The translations under genes and the position numbers were made by a program. A stretch of 64,000 nucleotides of DNA. Origin: Monarcha castaneiventris obscurior. Taxonomy: Eukaryota > Chordata > Aves > Passeriformes > Monarchidae. The stretch covers positions 7,535,501 through 7,599,500 of the forward strand of contig JAMPIT010000417.1 in NCBI GenBank assembly GCA_026261815.1, read 5' to 3'. Shown here one piece after another: positions 36,401 through 47,723 of the stretch. The notes beneath the pieces were generated by a model that had not been told where the DNA came from, ran no database searches, and was given only the letters and a program-made list of their open reading frames with translations. Every line of letters starts with the position of its first letter. The stretch's first letter is position 1.

Positions 36401-39400
36401 CTCTGACCCGAGGAAGAGCTGGCAGACTCCTGAAGTGACATCCCAATGTGAGGCTGTGACCAGCACTGATGCTGACACCTGAAGTACCAACCTTCATATA
36501 TTGAGCTTACAAAGTGGGGGCCCTGTTTTCTGCAGCATTAGACAGAAAGCTTATCTTCTCTTTGGAAGATGAAGAACAGCCTCTAAAGTGGCATGGTCCG
36601 GTGTTCAGTTTTGGTTTAGGACTCAAAACTGGTAAAATGTTGATTCCCTGAGTCAGATAAAGCCTTGCAACGAGCTGTACTGTGAGTCTCTGCTTACTCA
36701 TTCGGGATGAATGAACTTCTGTAATGGTCTCTCCCCAGAGACATATCTGTGGAGATATATCCTGATACACATCTTCTCTCTGCTCTTAGCTTTGGGTTTG
36801 CTGCTGGGCTGGACAGAATAATTTCTTTTTGCATTTGCTCTTCCATACCTTTTTATGCTGGCTCATCATAAAGGCACAGCTCAGAGTCACAAGACTAGAG
36901 GAACAGCTCCCTCTCCCTAATTTTCAAGCAGAGGTGGCATTCCTAACTTCCTTTCTCCATCTGCAGTCAGCCAAGATGCCAGACTTCTCTCCTATGAAGA
37001 GAAACCTGTTTCACAGCCTGGAGGTACCCAAGGTATGATTTACAGGCAAGCATCTGATTTCAGATGATCTTAGGAGTTTTCTGGGGAGATTCCACTAAGC
37101 GTGTTCTCACTTGTGAGCAGCATAAGACACTGTGGATGCTTACCTTCTCTGTCCTGAAACAGCTATCCCAAAGTACTCTTTGTCCTTAGAAAAGCTTTCT
37201 ACGGACCAAAGCATAGCAGCTTAAGAGATGTCTCCTTCTCTCTGTGTTTTCCTCACCATTAGCATCAGCTCTGATCCATGCTCCACTCCCTGGCACTGCA
37301 GAGAGGGCAAAGAGAGGGCGTGCTCCCTTTGCCAGCCTGTCACCACCCTGATGGCACAGCAAAATGCTGTGACAACCCACTGTGCATAGAAGCCTTGAGC
37401 TGGGCTGGATTACACTGACTGGGCAAGAATGGGCAGGCTCAAACCAGAGATTCCAGGCAGAGATGGACAGCAAAAGGGGCAATTGCTGCTGCTGCAGGCA
37501 ACATCACCTGTTTTATTCCCACGATGTCCATACCCAGAAATTGTTGTGACAAACAATTTTCTAAAAAAAATCATAGTTACGAGAGCTTAGGTTTGCAGCC
37601 TTTAGTAGAAGCTGTTGCACACTTTGTCCATGGCAGCTATTCCTTGTTGGTAAGGGAGCAGCTGGGTGGAAGCTCACTGATGTGGCAAGTCATCTTAGAA
37701 AGAGCAAATCTTTTATTTCCTTGATTTCACAATCCATGCCCTGCAAAGATGATCCGAGCAGCAGGTGCAGTATGAATGACTGCCTAGATTATAAACAAAG
37801 CACCAAGTTTTCAAGGATGAAGTGTTTACATTCCTGTTCCCCTCACATCTGCAGCACTTCCAAAGAAATGCCAGTGACCAGCAGCACTGGCACAGGCCTC
37901 TTACTGCTCTGTGTTACTGCTGCTTGTGTCTTCTCCCCCTCCATTTGGCACTCGCTGCACAAAGCCTTGCCTACGGCCACTGATAAAAGTGGCCCAAAAT
38001 ATACATCCAGCTGCAAAGAGGAGGCAAGGAGAAGATGGCAGAAGTCTTCTCCTGACTGAGCACCGAGATGCAGCCAAGGGACTTGTCTGCAGGCTAACAG
38101 GAGGCCTCCCGAGGCTCCCAAATGCAGCCCATCCTTCCACTCTGCAGAGGGAGACCACTGGCCACTTTCTGATGCTTGGTAACAGAAACCAGCCAGCTTT
38201 GTGCACTTGAGCTGCCTCATTTCTTCAGCAAGGCTGCTTCAGTCAGTTAACAGACCTGAAGTAAATAGATTTTTAGGTTGAGAAGGTTTCTTTAAGCCTC
38301 CAAGAGCAACATCAATTGGGCAGGTGTGCAGCCTGTCTGGAGGTTCACATTTAATAAGCAGTGATATATCTGGCTACACTCAAAAAAGGGACAGAAAAGA
38401 GCACTTGGAAATGATCTGAGCAACTCAGCCCTGCTGCTGGGACCCGGCTTTGCTCCACTTCACCGCTCCTTAAACACCATGTCCATCCACATTGGTTGTT
38501 GCAATCGTTTTCCTCGATTCCTGTTTTCATCCAAGAGCTTCAAAGACACCAAGTGCAGCCCAGAGCCAGGTGCATTGCAAAGCTGACACAGGCAGAGCAA
38601 CGTGCCAAAAGACGCAGCAAAATGAACTTAATGCTTAGCACTGCAGGCAGGAGAGAGAGAAGCTGAGAGTTTTCCTCTCCTTGTTTCTCAAGGGGCTCAT
38701 GCTGGCCATTACAGGCATGTAAGGGCTCATTACAGCGAGAAAAGTGCAAAACAGGCAAAATTCTGCATCCTGCCACACAATACCTTTTTTTTTTCCTCTT
38801 GGTAAATGGGGTGATCTGATTTTGCCAAAGGCAAAGGTGAGAGATGAGAAGAGAGGCTCTCCAGTCCCTCCCCACTGCAGGCTCAGCCCTGCAGAAAGCC
38901 AGGCAAAACCTCCTGAGCATCATGTGAGCTGCTTTCCACCATGCTGCCCATCCCCAGCCGTGCATCAGATGCTCCTGAGCATCATGTGATGGATGCAAAG
39001 CACGGCCAGCCTCTGGCAGTGCACTAGGATTTTCCTGCACCTCATCCCAGCACTTTGTCATGCTGCCTTCCTGACTTCATCCCCAAGATGTCCATGGTGT
39101 CTGTGGTGGGGATGAGGCTGAAGAGGGTTTCTGCTGAGCTGCCTACTTGGGCTCGTTGCAATGCCCTCCAGTCACAGCCTCTGTCGCACTGCGTGCTGCA
39201 TCTCCCTCTCACACACCCCCTTTTTATTCTGTTATAGAGAGGAAATAGTTTGATGACATAATATTCCTCATGGGACTTCAAATCAAATCCCCCTCAGGCA
39301 GAACGAAGCCATAACCTCTTCTGAGTCTGATCTGGTAATGACCAGGAATAAATCTATTTAAAAAAAAAGCAAGAGCAGGAGATGGTGCAAATGATAAACT

Positions 39401-42400
39401 GGCAGAGATGATCTGGCTTTCATTTTCATTCAGCCACTTGCAAATGGAGTCTCTGAAAAGATTTGGAGTGTGTTGCACAGACATGGATTATTATTATTAT
39501 TATTATTATTGTCATTAAATCTACTTGTATTTAGTTCATTTTGAAGAAAACATATGCAGCTTTTGAGATGCATGGGACTGGCAGCTTGGAAACAGGCGGC
39601 CTCTATTTATTCCCCCCAGCCAGCACCACGCAGGCAGCAAACAGCTCCTGCCCACAGTCTCGACAGTGTCTGAGCCTTGCACAGGTGCTGGAGGGGGCCA
39701 GTCTCTCTGGACCCCATTTCTCTGAACATGGGACAGGGGAAGAGCACGGGTATGCCAGCATCTCCCTCCCAGCTCACCCTCCCTGGCCATCAGCCACATG
39801 GCACCAGCTCCTCAGCCAGGGCTGAGCCGGAGCAGGTGACTGAAGGGAGAAAGGCTCCGCATCCCTAATTCCTGCCATGGGATCTGGGACACGCTTTTAC
39901 TGGCCAGCCAGCTTTTTTTTCACACATGGTTTGGCAGCTGACTGCCTGGCCATTAACCCTTCTGCCTCCCACCAGACCTGTGCTCAGATTTCACACACTT
40001 CCTGTGGTTAAACAGCATCTTCTGTCCCACCACTACTGGTGGCAACCCTCCACAATCATACATCCATGGTGGTATCCAGGTTCTTCTCTGCTTTCTAGAT
40101 GGTCCCTACGTTGCTATGCCACTGGTCAGCGAAGTAACCACCCAAAAGTTGCCTCTTTTTCCAAGAGGAAGAGTTCAGTTTTCTTTCTAGCAACACATCC
40201 CCCCTCCTTGGCTTGGCTGTGCCAGCATAGGCAGAGAACTGCACCCCTCACCACCTGCAGTGCCTGCTCCTCTTGCAGCCACGTGAGTCCTCTCTGCTGC
40301 CTTGTTTTCCCACAAATATTTGCCTTAGCCATGTCCCATCAACATGCAGTTCCTCTGGTTCTCCCCTGTATGCCTCTCATGTTTTTAAACAGCAGATTAT
40401 GTATGGTTGTCTTACTTCTTGCGCATGTTTTTTACTGTCTTTGGTCTTTAGGCTACTTCTCAGATTTTTATCTGGAAATATGGTCATAAATGAAAGATAT
40501 GTTTCTGCTCCAAGATCCTTCCTGGAAATCCTGTGCTGGAAGCAACACAACCTGCTGTATCCAACCTGAATCACTGTGCAACTGTGCATATCTGTTGTTC
40601 ATCTTCTGACACAGCCTTTCACCCTATCCCGGTGACAGCAAACCCCCCAAAACCCTTTTGAAGCTGAGGCAAGGGCATCCCATGAAGAACTGTCCCTAGG
40701 GCTTGACCGACAGCACGTGCTCTGAACAGCCACATTTCTGTCACCTGCACCTCACAAGCACGCAGCCAGCGAGCGTGGTGGCTACAGCAAAAACAGGGTG
40801 GAGGAGCAGAGGCAGAAAGTGTGAGCTAAGGGCCAGGAATATGGGGAATGTCTCAGCTAAATTAACTTGAGACAGAAAGAAGGTGGGAGCCCAGTTGTGG
40901 CTGGTTTTAGACTAACAAGACCTCCAGGTTCTAAGGCTCAGTTTAATGTTTAATCGCCATTACAAGCCCACACTGCGTGTCCTTGGGAAGAGACAAGTGG
41001 TGGTGTAAGCCAAGCATAAGTGTGGCAAGCCAGGGACCCGCGGGCAAGGCAGGAGATGGGGCTCTCTGCCATGCTGTGGCTAGCTCCCATCCTCCAGCCT
41101 TCAGGTGCCAGCCTGTCATGGGGAAGCCAGGAATGTGGTTCCTGTCCTTCACCTGCCTTGTCTGCTCAGCTGGAGCTGCTTGGGATGTAGATCGCAGGGG
41201 GCAGCAATTCCTGTACTCTGGATGCTCCTATCAGCCAGAGGACATGGTGGCAACAGCAACAGGTGATGGAAAAGGAGATGAAGAGCCTCTCCTCACCAAA
41301 CCTCCCTTCGGAGAAGCAGTGACCTTGGTGTCAGAGGGGGACTTGGCATCTCAATCTGTGTGACAAGTTTTAATGGGCTGCTTTGTCTGTGCAGCTCTGG
41401 TTGGAAATACTCTTACTCAAGCCCACATCCAAGCAAGTTGGGCCTGCTTCCAAAAACAGAGTTACTTTTGCCTTGTTAGGCTTTTACATCGAGCAACACT
41501 TCAGTTTCTCCAGCAAGCAGGTTTCCAAGCAGACAGGAGCACCTGGAACAACCTGTTTCGATTAGCATTTTACTTATTTATGGCGCCAGCGTTACGTCCA
41601 ACGCCTGTGGGTTGCAGAGGAGCCACCCAGCTCCCCTGCACCAGCTGTGGAGAGCACTGCTGCACTGCCCTGTGTCAGCACAATGGGAATAGGTAGGGAT
41701 GTGCTCACACTCGCCTGCTTTATTTCAAGAACAATCCTGGAGATGTGCAGTTCCAGCTCAGTGGGTCACCCAGCTCCACTAGCTCCAGCTGTAGCACCAG
41801 TAAATCCAGCTTTTGGGTCAACTAAACATCCAAACCTGGCATGGGCACCCCACAGAGCCACCATTGATCACCAGCACACACAGCAGGCAACCAGGCAACC
41901 TTTCTGTAGGGAGGCACTCTGCTGTGCCTGCTGACCTCCAAAGCACCCAAGAAACCTGAGCTGCCTCGCAGCACAGTCCTGCTGGACAGATGTTCCAGAA
42001 TTGCTAAACTCTTTCCATAGTTTAGCATTTTCCTTGCCAAATTTATCCTATCTCCTCTTCAGCAAAGAGCAACATAAATAAACTTTGGTCACTCCATCTG
42101 TTCCTGATCCTGCAGTTCTCCTTGGAGATTTGCCGCCACCTCAATTGGGCTGTAAACTCCCTGGGCAGGAGCCAGTTTTGGTGCCTGTTGGTAAAAAGCC
42201 ATATGCACCTCTGTGCCATCATCAAGTCTGCTAAAAGGCAGCATGACCTGAGCACAAGGTCACTGCCTGAGGAAGTGATCATGAGAATTTCTGCTCTCAG
42301 TGAAAGCTCATCACGTAAAACAGGCCAAAAGGAGCCTCCAGCTTGCCCTGGGGAGACAATGGACCATTCATGCCATGAGCAGGATAAAGGCAAATAAGAT

Positions 42401-45400
42401 CTCAGGAGATGGCAGGCAAAATACTTTCAGTGTGTGTGCATGAGCATGTGAAAGGAAACTCTCAGAGAGACCATGAGGAGGGAGAGCCCTTGGCCACCAG
42501 AAGAGCTTGGCTCACAGAGCCTGGCACTAGAAACTCTAAGTATGGATGCAATCACAGTTTATAAATACCATGGGGAAAACACCAGGGACAGAAAAGCATC
42601 ATTTAAACTGAAAGAGCAAAAGATCACAAAAGTAAATGGATAGCAAACAGATTTACAGTGGAAAGCCTCTGTGTTGGGGAAGATGAAATAGGAAAGCCCT
42701 ATAAATATGATTGCCTGGCAAAAAATGCTGAGAATATGGAAACTATAAGTGAGATTGAAATGAAAACAAGCTTTGAGATACCAAACCCCAGTGGTATGGC
42801 TGACTGAAGGCAATCCCCCTTTGATTGAACAATACCCTCTGCTTGCAGACGGGTCCACGGGTCAGAGCAGACCCTGCCAACTTGGCAGAGGGTGCAAAAA
42901 GCAGTTTTTAGAGTTTAAAACATAATGCTGTATCGTAATGCAATGATTCTCATAGGCTGTATGTAAATGTTGTAGGATTTGTGGCTTGTTCTAGATTGGT
43001 TAATGAAAATTAGAATATTCAGCACAGAAGATGATTTATTGTATTGTAAACAGGAACCACACACTTCTTTTCTTTACTCTCTCTCTCTTGCTTGCTCTCT
43101 TACTTCTCTGACCTGCTTCAAGCTGTGTCTGGCAGCTCCTAGCAGGTCCCCTGCACCCACACCCTCTGCAATAAACCTCATGCTCTAAGACCTGACTTCA
43201 GAGATCTCTCGTCTCTGTCCAGACCGTCCGAAACCGATCAACAGATTCCACACCTCTGACCACTGGAACCATGGAACTCTCTCTCAGAGGAAGTGAGAAG
43301 GGAAGAAAACCACAAACTGGTCTTTTTTCAGCGAAGTTCAACCAATTTACGGAAGGGGCCATAAAGAGTCTGATACTTGTGACAGCCTGAGAGAGGACTT
43401 CACTGCCCACAAGGACCCCTCTTGATATCAGGCTTAAAGAAATGACCAAAACTACAACTAAATATTTGGGCTGAGCTTTTGATTCCCCTGCTTTGTTAAA
43501 GGAGAGATGCTCAGAAGGACAGACAAGACCAAGCCAGTGGAAAAGCAGGAGAAGAAGGCATAGCCTTGCACCACGACAGCCATGCCACCCTCCCTTGTTG
43601 AACTGGTGACCTGGAGCACCTCCAGCTTCTGCAAAAGGACTTAAATTTCCAGGGCCAAGTGAAGTGCCTGGGGTAAATCCCATCCTGTCCTCTGTCAAGG
43701 TCAGATGGGCAGGGAGAAATAGCGTGGGGTCCCAAGGAGATGCCACTCTCCAGCAAGTGCTTCTTGGCCAGAGGGACCTTGCAGGGCACAGAAATGAGCT
43801 CAGCAAGCAAGCCAACAGTGTCTGAGATACTCTGGAGCAGATTAGGTGCCTAATTAAAAAACAAACGTATTTCTTGTTCTCTCTCCCTCACCTGGTGCTT
43901 CTGGGAAGCCAAAATCCTGCAGGGCTTGGATGAAGGGGAAAAAAAAAAAACACCAGACTGAGAGGCAGCTAGAGAAAGATGAAATTCTGCCACAGAGATT
44001 AGCAACGGGAGAGCCTTTGTAGGTCACATCACGTCCATCATCCCTGGGCACACAGGCTGGCTCCACTCCAGCCTCCCAGGGGCGGGGGGCAGGCGTGCCC
44101 CCTCGCCTGGCGCCCAGCAGCAGCCCCGGCGCAGCCAACCCGCTCCCAGCGTGATGTGCTGTACTGTAAACAAGCTCAGGCAGATGGACAGACAGACAGA
44201 ATGCCCGCATTAATCAAGCCCTCAGCTGTCCTGGGGCTCTCCAGCCACCCTCCGAGTCACCCGGAGGGGGACATCACGCACCCACCCGGCTGGGAGGACA
44301 AGGGCTGCCTCCACCAGCAGCAGCCAGGCCACCTTCCCTTTCCCTCCTTGCTTCCACCTGGCACTGCTTTTATTTTATTTTCCCCAAGGCAGCCTGCCGC
44401 TTTGCCTCCCAGCTCCCATGCGCATGTGTCTCCCCTGCTCCCTCTCCCTGCCCTCCCTTCTCCGCTCCCGGCTGAGACCTCAATCTCTCCCCCGCCAGCT
44501 CGCTGCTGCAGCTCTCGCTCCCTTAATCCCAATGACCTTCTTGCACAAACGCGCCAGCCCCATGGGCAGCCATGGGATCAGCGTCACGGGAAGAGGGAGA
44601 GACCTTCCCATGACACCCCCGTTAGGCTCCTCTTTCTCCCTGCCCCCTTCCCCACGAATTTCACAGAGGAAAACATTACAGGGAAAGCAGGCTGGGGGGC
44701 TGAGCGGATAAGGGTAAAACACAGCGACATCCAGCCCGACAGCCGCCTCAACTCACCCCAGCATGGCCTGAGCCCAGCACCCTCTGACCTACAGGGAAGC
44801 AATTCCAGGACTGCAGCATTCCCCCTCGGGGGTTCCCCCTGTCACCCCACATCCTGCTGCCTCCCTGCACCCACCATGAACGCACAGGCATGGAAGAGTG
44901 AGAAGACACCCCACACCTGAGATGGAGACAGGGTCACGGTCCAACCTGACTCACCCTTTCCCTCCCCACGGAAGAAACCCCAAACCAGCCGGCTCTCACC
45001 CCATATGGGTCTATATCCACACACACAGATATATGTACGTACAGCTGTACATCTATGTGCACACATACATGTGGATATACCCGGAGATTTACACATACAG
45101 AGATACATAAACCAGAGACAGATGATCCCTATATCCAAACATATCTGCATATACACATAACAGAGATACAGCCATAAATGCTATGGAAGCATATACTTAC
45201 ATCTCTGTGTGTATACAGACCTAGGCTGTGTGGAGGCATATTGACGGACACATGCCTATTATATATGTGGATACATGCGCATACACATGCATATATAAAG
45301 CATATAATAATAAATATGTAATACATAGCAGCATATGATGATAACAACACAGAATAACATATAATGCTATGTAACATACAGCGCAATGAGTTTATATATC

Positions 45401-45638
45401 TATGTGTGTGTGTGTGTGCAGGTGCGCAGGAAGGTCAGGGTCAGGGCCGGTGCCGGCCGCCCGCCCCGGAGGGAGCCCCGCGCCCCCCGCAGCCCCGGTG
45501 CCGGTGCCGGTGCCGCCCCCGGGGCCGGCGGAGCCTTACCCAGGAGACGAACCGCAGGATGGTCTGCGGCTGCCGGATGAAGGCTTGCGGGTCGAAGGCG
45601 CCGCCGGCTTTCCCCGCTCCGAAGGCGCCCCCGTCCAT
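30278..45638 (-). CDS. SYNGR1: SYNGR1: synaptogyrin-1 (whole gene, 4 coding exons)
   Basis: SYNGR1 is a tetraspan MARVEL-domain protein of synaptic vesicles, involved in vesicle membrane organisation and short-term plasticity. Coding parts: 45540-45638, 34146-34383, 33170-33315, 30278-30496. They total 702 nt, 233 aa plus TGA, the same length as the human long isoform. Four membrane segments are visible at about residues 27-47 (spanning the exon 1/2 junction), 70-92, 107-127 and 148-168. The N- and C-termini are cytoplasmic in this family. The short first luminal loop contains NRNHNAC, and the tail is Tyr-rich (DYMDPSQD, PYAPY, GYQTQNY). The start MDGGAFGAGKAGGAFDP has a near-perfect Kozak context (GCCGCCATGG). 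The first intron is 11.2 kb. The gene is head-to-head with RPL3 and tail-to-head with TAB1, as in mammals. No defects are seen. Confidence 0.97.
31880..32060 (+). mobile_element. Possible solo-LTR fragment in SYNGR1 intron 3
   Basis: It begins 'tgtagtgggttgatcc', resembling the 5' start of common songbird ERV LTRs, and has an inverted CCAAT box (gaccaatcac) and a TATA-like 'atatttaaaccc' in LTR-like order. No target-site duplication could be identified and the ends are uncertain. Confidence 0.35.
32685..32862 (+). mobile_element. CR1 LINE 3'-end fragment in SYNGR1 intron 3
   Basis: It contains 'gaggtggtggatgccccatc', 'cctggaaacattcaaagtca' and 'ggttggactagatggcct', then ends with the diagnostic 'attgtatgattctatga' terminus. 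Confidence 0.9.
33170..33315 (-). CDS. SYNGR1: SYNGR1 coding exon 3
   Basis: It encodes AFWAFLWFVGFCFLTNQWQ (membrane segment 3), the PEDNPLNEGGDAARAA loop and TFSFFSIFTW (segment 4). The acceptor is CATCCCAG and the donor GTGAGT. Phase is 1 in and 0 out. Confidence 0.96.
34146..34383 (-). CDS. SYNGR1: SYNGR1 coding exon 2
   Basis: It encodes VFSIVVFGSIVNEGYVN (rest of segment 1), the first loop with CIFNRNHNAC, segment 2 (GITVGVLAFLSCLLYLALDA) and the conserved PQISSVKDRKKAVLSDIGVS stretch. The acceptor is CCCACCAG and the donor GTGAGC. Open frame continues upstream into the intron, but only with a GTG, not an ATG, so it offers no alternative start. Confidence 0.97.
38910..38989. repeat. 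Direct repeat of an 18-mer carrying TCATGTGA
   Basis: CTCCTGAGCATCATGTGA occurs at 38910-38927 and again exactly at 38972-38989, 62 bp apart. Each copy contains an M-box-type E-box (TCATGTGA). Confidence 0.85.
39487..39510. repeat. (ATT)8 microsatellite
   Basis: Eight perfect ATT units in SYNGR1 intron 1. Confidence 0.95.
42545..43245 (+). mobile_element. Endogenous retrovirus LTR remnant in SYNGR1 intron 1
   Basis: The right-hand part has the layout of an LTR: U3-like AT-rich sequence, a 'gcaataaacctcatgctc' poly-A region (AATAAA near 43,171), and a U5-like end 'agatctctcgtctctgtcca' that finishes near 'ccgatcaaca'. It resembles a family widespread in birds. Left of ~42,900 the sequence may be the tail of the internal region, but it has no intact frame. 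No gag, pol or env coding was found. The boundaries are approximate and no target duplication was confirmed. Confidence 0.6.
45010..45420. repeat. Simple-sequence tract beside SYNGR1 exon 1, ending in (TG)8
   Basis: A 400-bp stretch of alternating purine-pyrimidine words (acatac, atatgc, tatgtgtg) without one clear unit, closing in eight TG units at 45403-45418, about 120 bp from the exon 1 donor. Confidence 0.75.
45540..45638 (-). CDS. SYNGR1: SYNGR1 coding exon 1 (start codon)
   Basis: 33 codons from MDGGAFGAGK to RQPQTILRFVSW, ending at a GTAAGG donor. It lies entirely inside the CpG island. Confidence 0.95.
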
Positions 45639-45891
45639 GGCGGCGCGGGGGTGGGCGGGAGGCAGGCGGGGGGCTCGGCGGGCGGTGCCGGGCTGCGCCG
45701 AGCCGAGCCGGGCTGCGCCGAGCCGCGCCGAGCCGAGCCGTGCCTGGCAGCCCGGCGGCGACGAGCCGCGCGCGCCCGCCCACGGGGACGCGCCGCGCCG
45801 GGAGCGCGCACCCGCCCCTTCCCTCCGCCCCGCCGCCGCTGCCGGCCGCGGCACATGGAGGGGACAAATGTAAATGTGGGGCGAGGGCCGT

Positions 45892-45921
45892 GGGGCTGGG
45901 GGGTGCGGGGGGTGCCCGGGG
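45892..45921 (+). other. G-quadruplex-forming motif upstream of SYNGR1
   Basis: Four G runs of at least four G are separated by loops of 2, 3 and 5 nt, within a longer G-rich strand extending to ~45,955. It meets the canonical G4 pattern on the plus strand. Confidence 0.65.
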
Positions 45922-46184
45922 TGCGAGCACTGAGGGGGCAGCGCGGGGGTGCGGGCACTGCGGGGCCGGGAACAGCTCCCCGTCCAAAGGCAGCCCACTC
46001 CGGAGAGCAGCCCAGCCTGAGGGAGGGATGGGGGCCATGCCGCTGCTGGTTTCTGTGGGGCCCAGCAGGGCCAGGCCCCCGCCCGCCCACAGCCGCTGCT
46101 CGGCCCTAGGGAGGCCGCGTCTGGGGCTGCGTCCAGTCCTGGGCTCCCCTGTACACAAGGAGCTGCCAGAGAGGGTCCCGCAGA

Positions 46185-46592
46185 GGCCTCAAAGAGGATT
46201 TGGGGTCTGGAGCATCTCTTAGGGGGAGAGACTGCGGGAGCTGGGCCTGCTTAGGCTAGAGAAGGGAAGACTGAGACGGGATCTCATTAATGCATATAAA
46301 TACCTCAGAGGTGGGTGGATGGCGCCAGACGCTTTCAGTGGTGCCCGGCAGAGCAATGGCCATAAGCTAAAATACAAGAAGTTTCGCTTCAACGTGAGGA
46401 AGAACGTCTTTACATTCAAGGTGGCAGAGCACTGGAGCAGGCTGCCCAGGGAGGTCATGGAGCCTCCCTTTCTGGAGAAATTCAAAACCCACCTGGATGC
46501 TCTCCTGTGTCACCTGCTCCAGGTGTCCCTGCCAAAGGACTAGGTGATCTCCTGAGGTCACTTCCAAGCCTGGCAATTCTGTCATTCTGTGA
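46185..46592 (+). mobile_element. CR1 LINE 3' fragment, ~400 bp, between SYNGR1 and RPL3
   Basis: It reads in CR1 order: 'gggagctgggcctgcttagg', 'gacgggatctcattaatgca', 'ttcaacgtgaggaagaacgt', 'ggagcaggctgcccagggag', ending 'attctgtcattctgtgatgc'. It is well preserved in structure and sits in the middle of the head-to-head promoter interval. Confidence 0.92.
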
Positions 46593-46642
46593 TGCTACCC
46601 CACAGAGGCCCCCGTAGAGGGGTGAGGCTGGGCCCTGGGGTG

Positions 46643-46798
46643 CAACACAATATCCCAGAGGCCGGTTCCCTCACCAGATGCCTGCCCCGGGACACAACAC
46701 AATATCCCAGAGGCCGGTTCCCTCACCAGATGCCTGCCCCGGGACACAACACAATATCCCAGAGGCCGGTTCCCTCACCAGATGCCTGCCCCGGGACA
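46643..46798. repeat. Minisatellite: three identical 52-bp units
   Basis: The units start at 46643, 46695 and 46747, each beginning CAACACAATATCCCAGAGGC and ending GCCCCGGGACA. I see no mismatches among the copies, which implies recent duplication or ongoing homogenisation. Confidence 0.97.
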
Positions 46799-47321
46799 GA
46801 GATGCCCAGTGAGCCTCAAAATCACATTGCAGCAAAGCCTAGGGCTCTCATTTCCGACGTCTGCCATCCTACCTGCACTGTGTCCCTGGGAGCAGCGGGA
46901 AAAGGCCCTTTGTGAACATGGGGAGTGCAGATTTTGGGGAGGAAGGGATGTGTGGGGAGAAGCCTTCCAGCCCTAGGGGCAGTTCCTGCTGCTTGGCCCA
47001 TGCCTTTTGTGCAGAGTAGCTGCATACCAGCGGTCTGCTGTCTGCTGCAGAGTCCCCGATAATCTGTATTAACAGGATTGAAATGGAACACAAGCCCTTG
47101 GGTTGTGACATGGTTCCCTAAGCTCAGCAGTGGAAGCCTAAAATGTATAAGAGCTAAAGGTGAATGTATGGGGGAGATGGAAGAGCATTTAAAGCCCAAC
47201 CCATGGGTACCCACTGGGAGTTGCACCCCAAAAAGTGAGCAGCCATCCCTCACCTTTTGTGGGGCTCCTTTTGAGGGGTGGGTTGGAGGTAGAAGATGAA
47301 CATTCCTCCATCACACCCAGC

Positions 47322-47470
47322 CACAGAATTCTAGAATGGTTTGGATTGGAAGCGACCTTAAAGGTTATCTAGTCCAAACTCCCCTGCAATGAGCAGGGAC
47401 ATCTTCAATGAGATCAGAGTCCTGTCCAACCTGACCTCGAATCTTTCCAGGGATGGAGCATCCCTGTTTT
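47322..47470 (-). mobile_element. CR1 LINE 3'-end fragment upstream of RPL3
   Basis: The reverse complement of the CR1 terminus (agaattctagaatggtttgg) is followed by 'ggaagcgaccttaaaggtta' and 'gtccaaactcccctgcaatg'. Confidence 0.88.
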
Positions 47471-47723
47471 AGGAAGATGAGCTGCAGTGCCAGCACAGCT
47501 GGATCCGTAGCTCTCCGGTTCATTCTGGGTGCAGGGATCTCCCCAGAGGGTTGTGTCCTGTAAGCCCCAGGAGATCCTGAGGGCAAACTCTGGGTGCCCC
47601 TTGTGCAGGAGGCTCCAGACCGCCCACCTCTGTGTTCCACTGATAGCACTGCCTTGGGTTTGCATCCCCTTCCATACCACAGGCAGTGGTGGATTAAGGC
47701 CCATGTTCGTTATCATAACGCAG

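Larger units (their letters stand above)
34384..45539 (-). other. SYNGR1: SYNGR1 intron 1 (11.2 kb)
   Basis: A large first intron without recognisable exons. It holds an (ATT)8 microsatellite, an 18-bp direct repeat (38,910/38,972), an ERV-LTR-like segment (42,545-43,245), a GC-rich block near 44,050-44,900, and a long simple-sequence stretch next to exon 1 (45,010-45,420). Such introns often hold enhancers, but none can be proved from sequence alone. Confidence 0.85.
45421..45990 (-). promoter_or_regulatory. SYNGR1: SYNGR1 CpG-island promoter and 5' UTR
   Basis: Very high CpG density surrounds the start codon. The 5' UTR region (about 45,640-45,760) contains repeated GCCGA/GCGCCGAGCCG words. 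No TATA box is apparent, so the start site cannot be fixed. Confidence 0.7.

Noticed and set aside
44156..44920. 254-aa open frame in SYNGR1 intron 1
   Set aside because: Pro/Ser-rich translation of GC-rich intron sequence with no homology that I recognise and no splice context.
45403..45418. Short repeats such as (TG)8 as a CRISPR-like array
   Set aside because: These are eukaryotic microsatellites with no spacer structure.
45400..46222. Several long overlapping frames around SYNGR1 exon 1
   Set aside because: All arise from the stop-poor, GC-rich island; only the MDGGAFGAGK frame up to 45,540 is coding.
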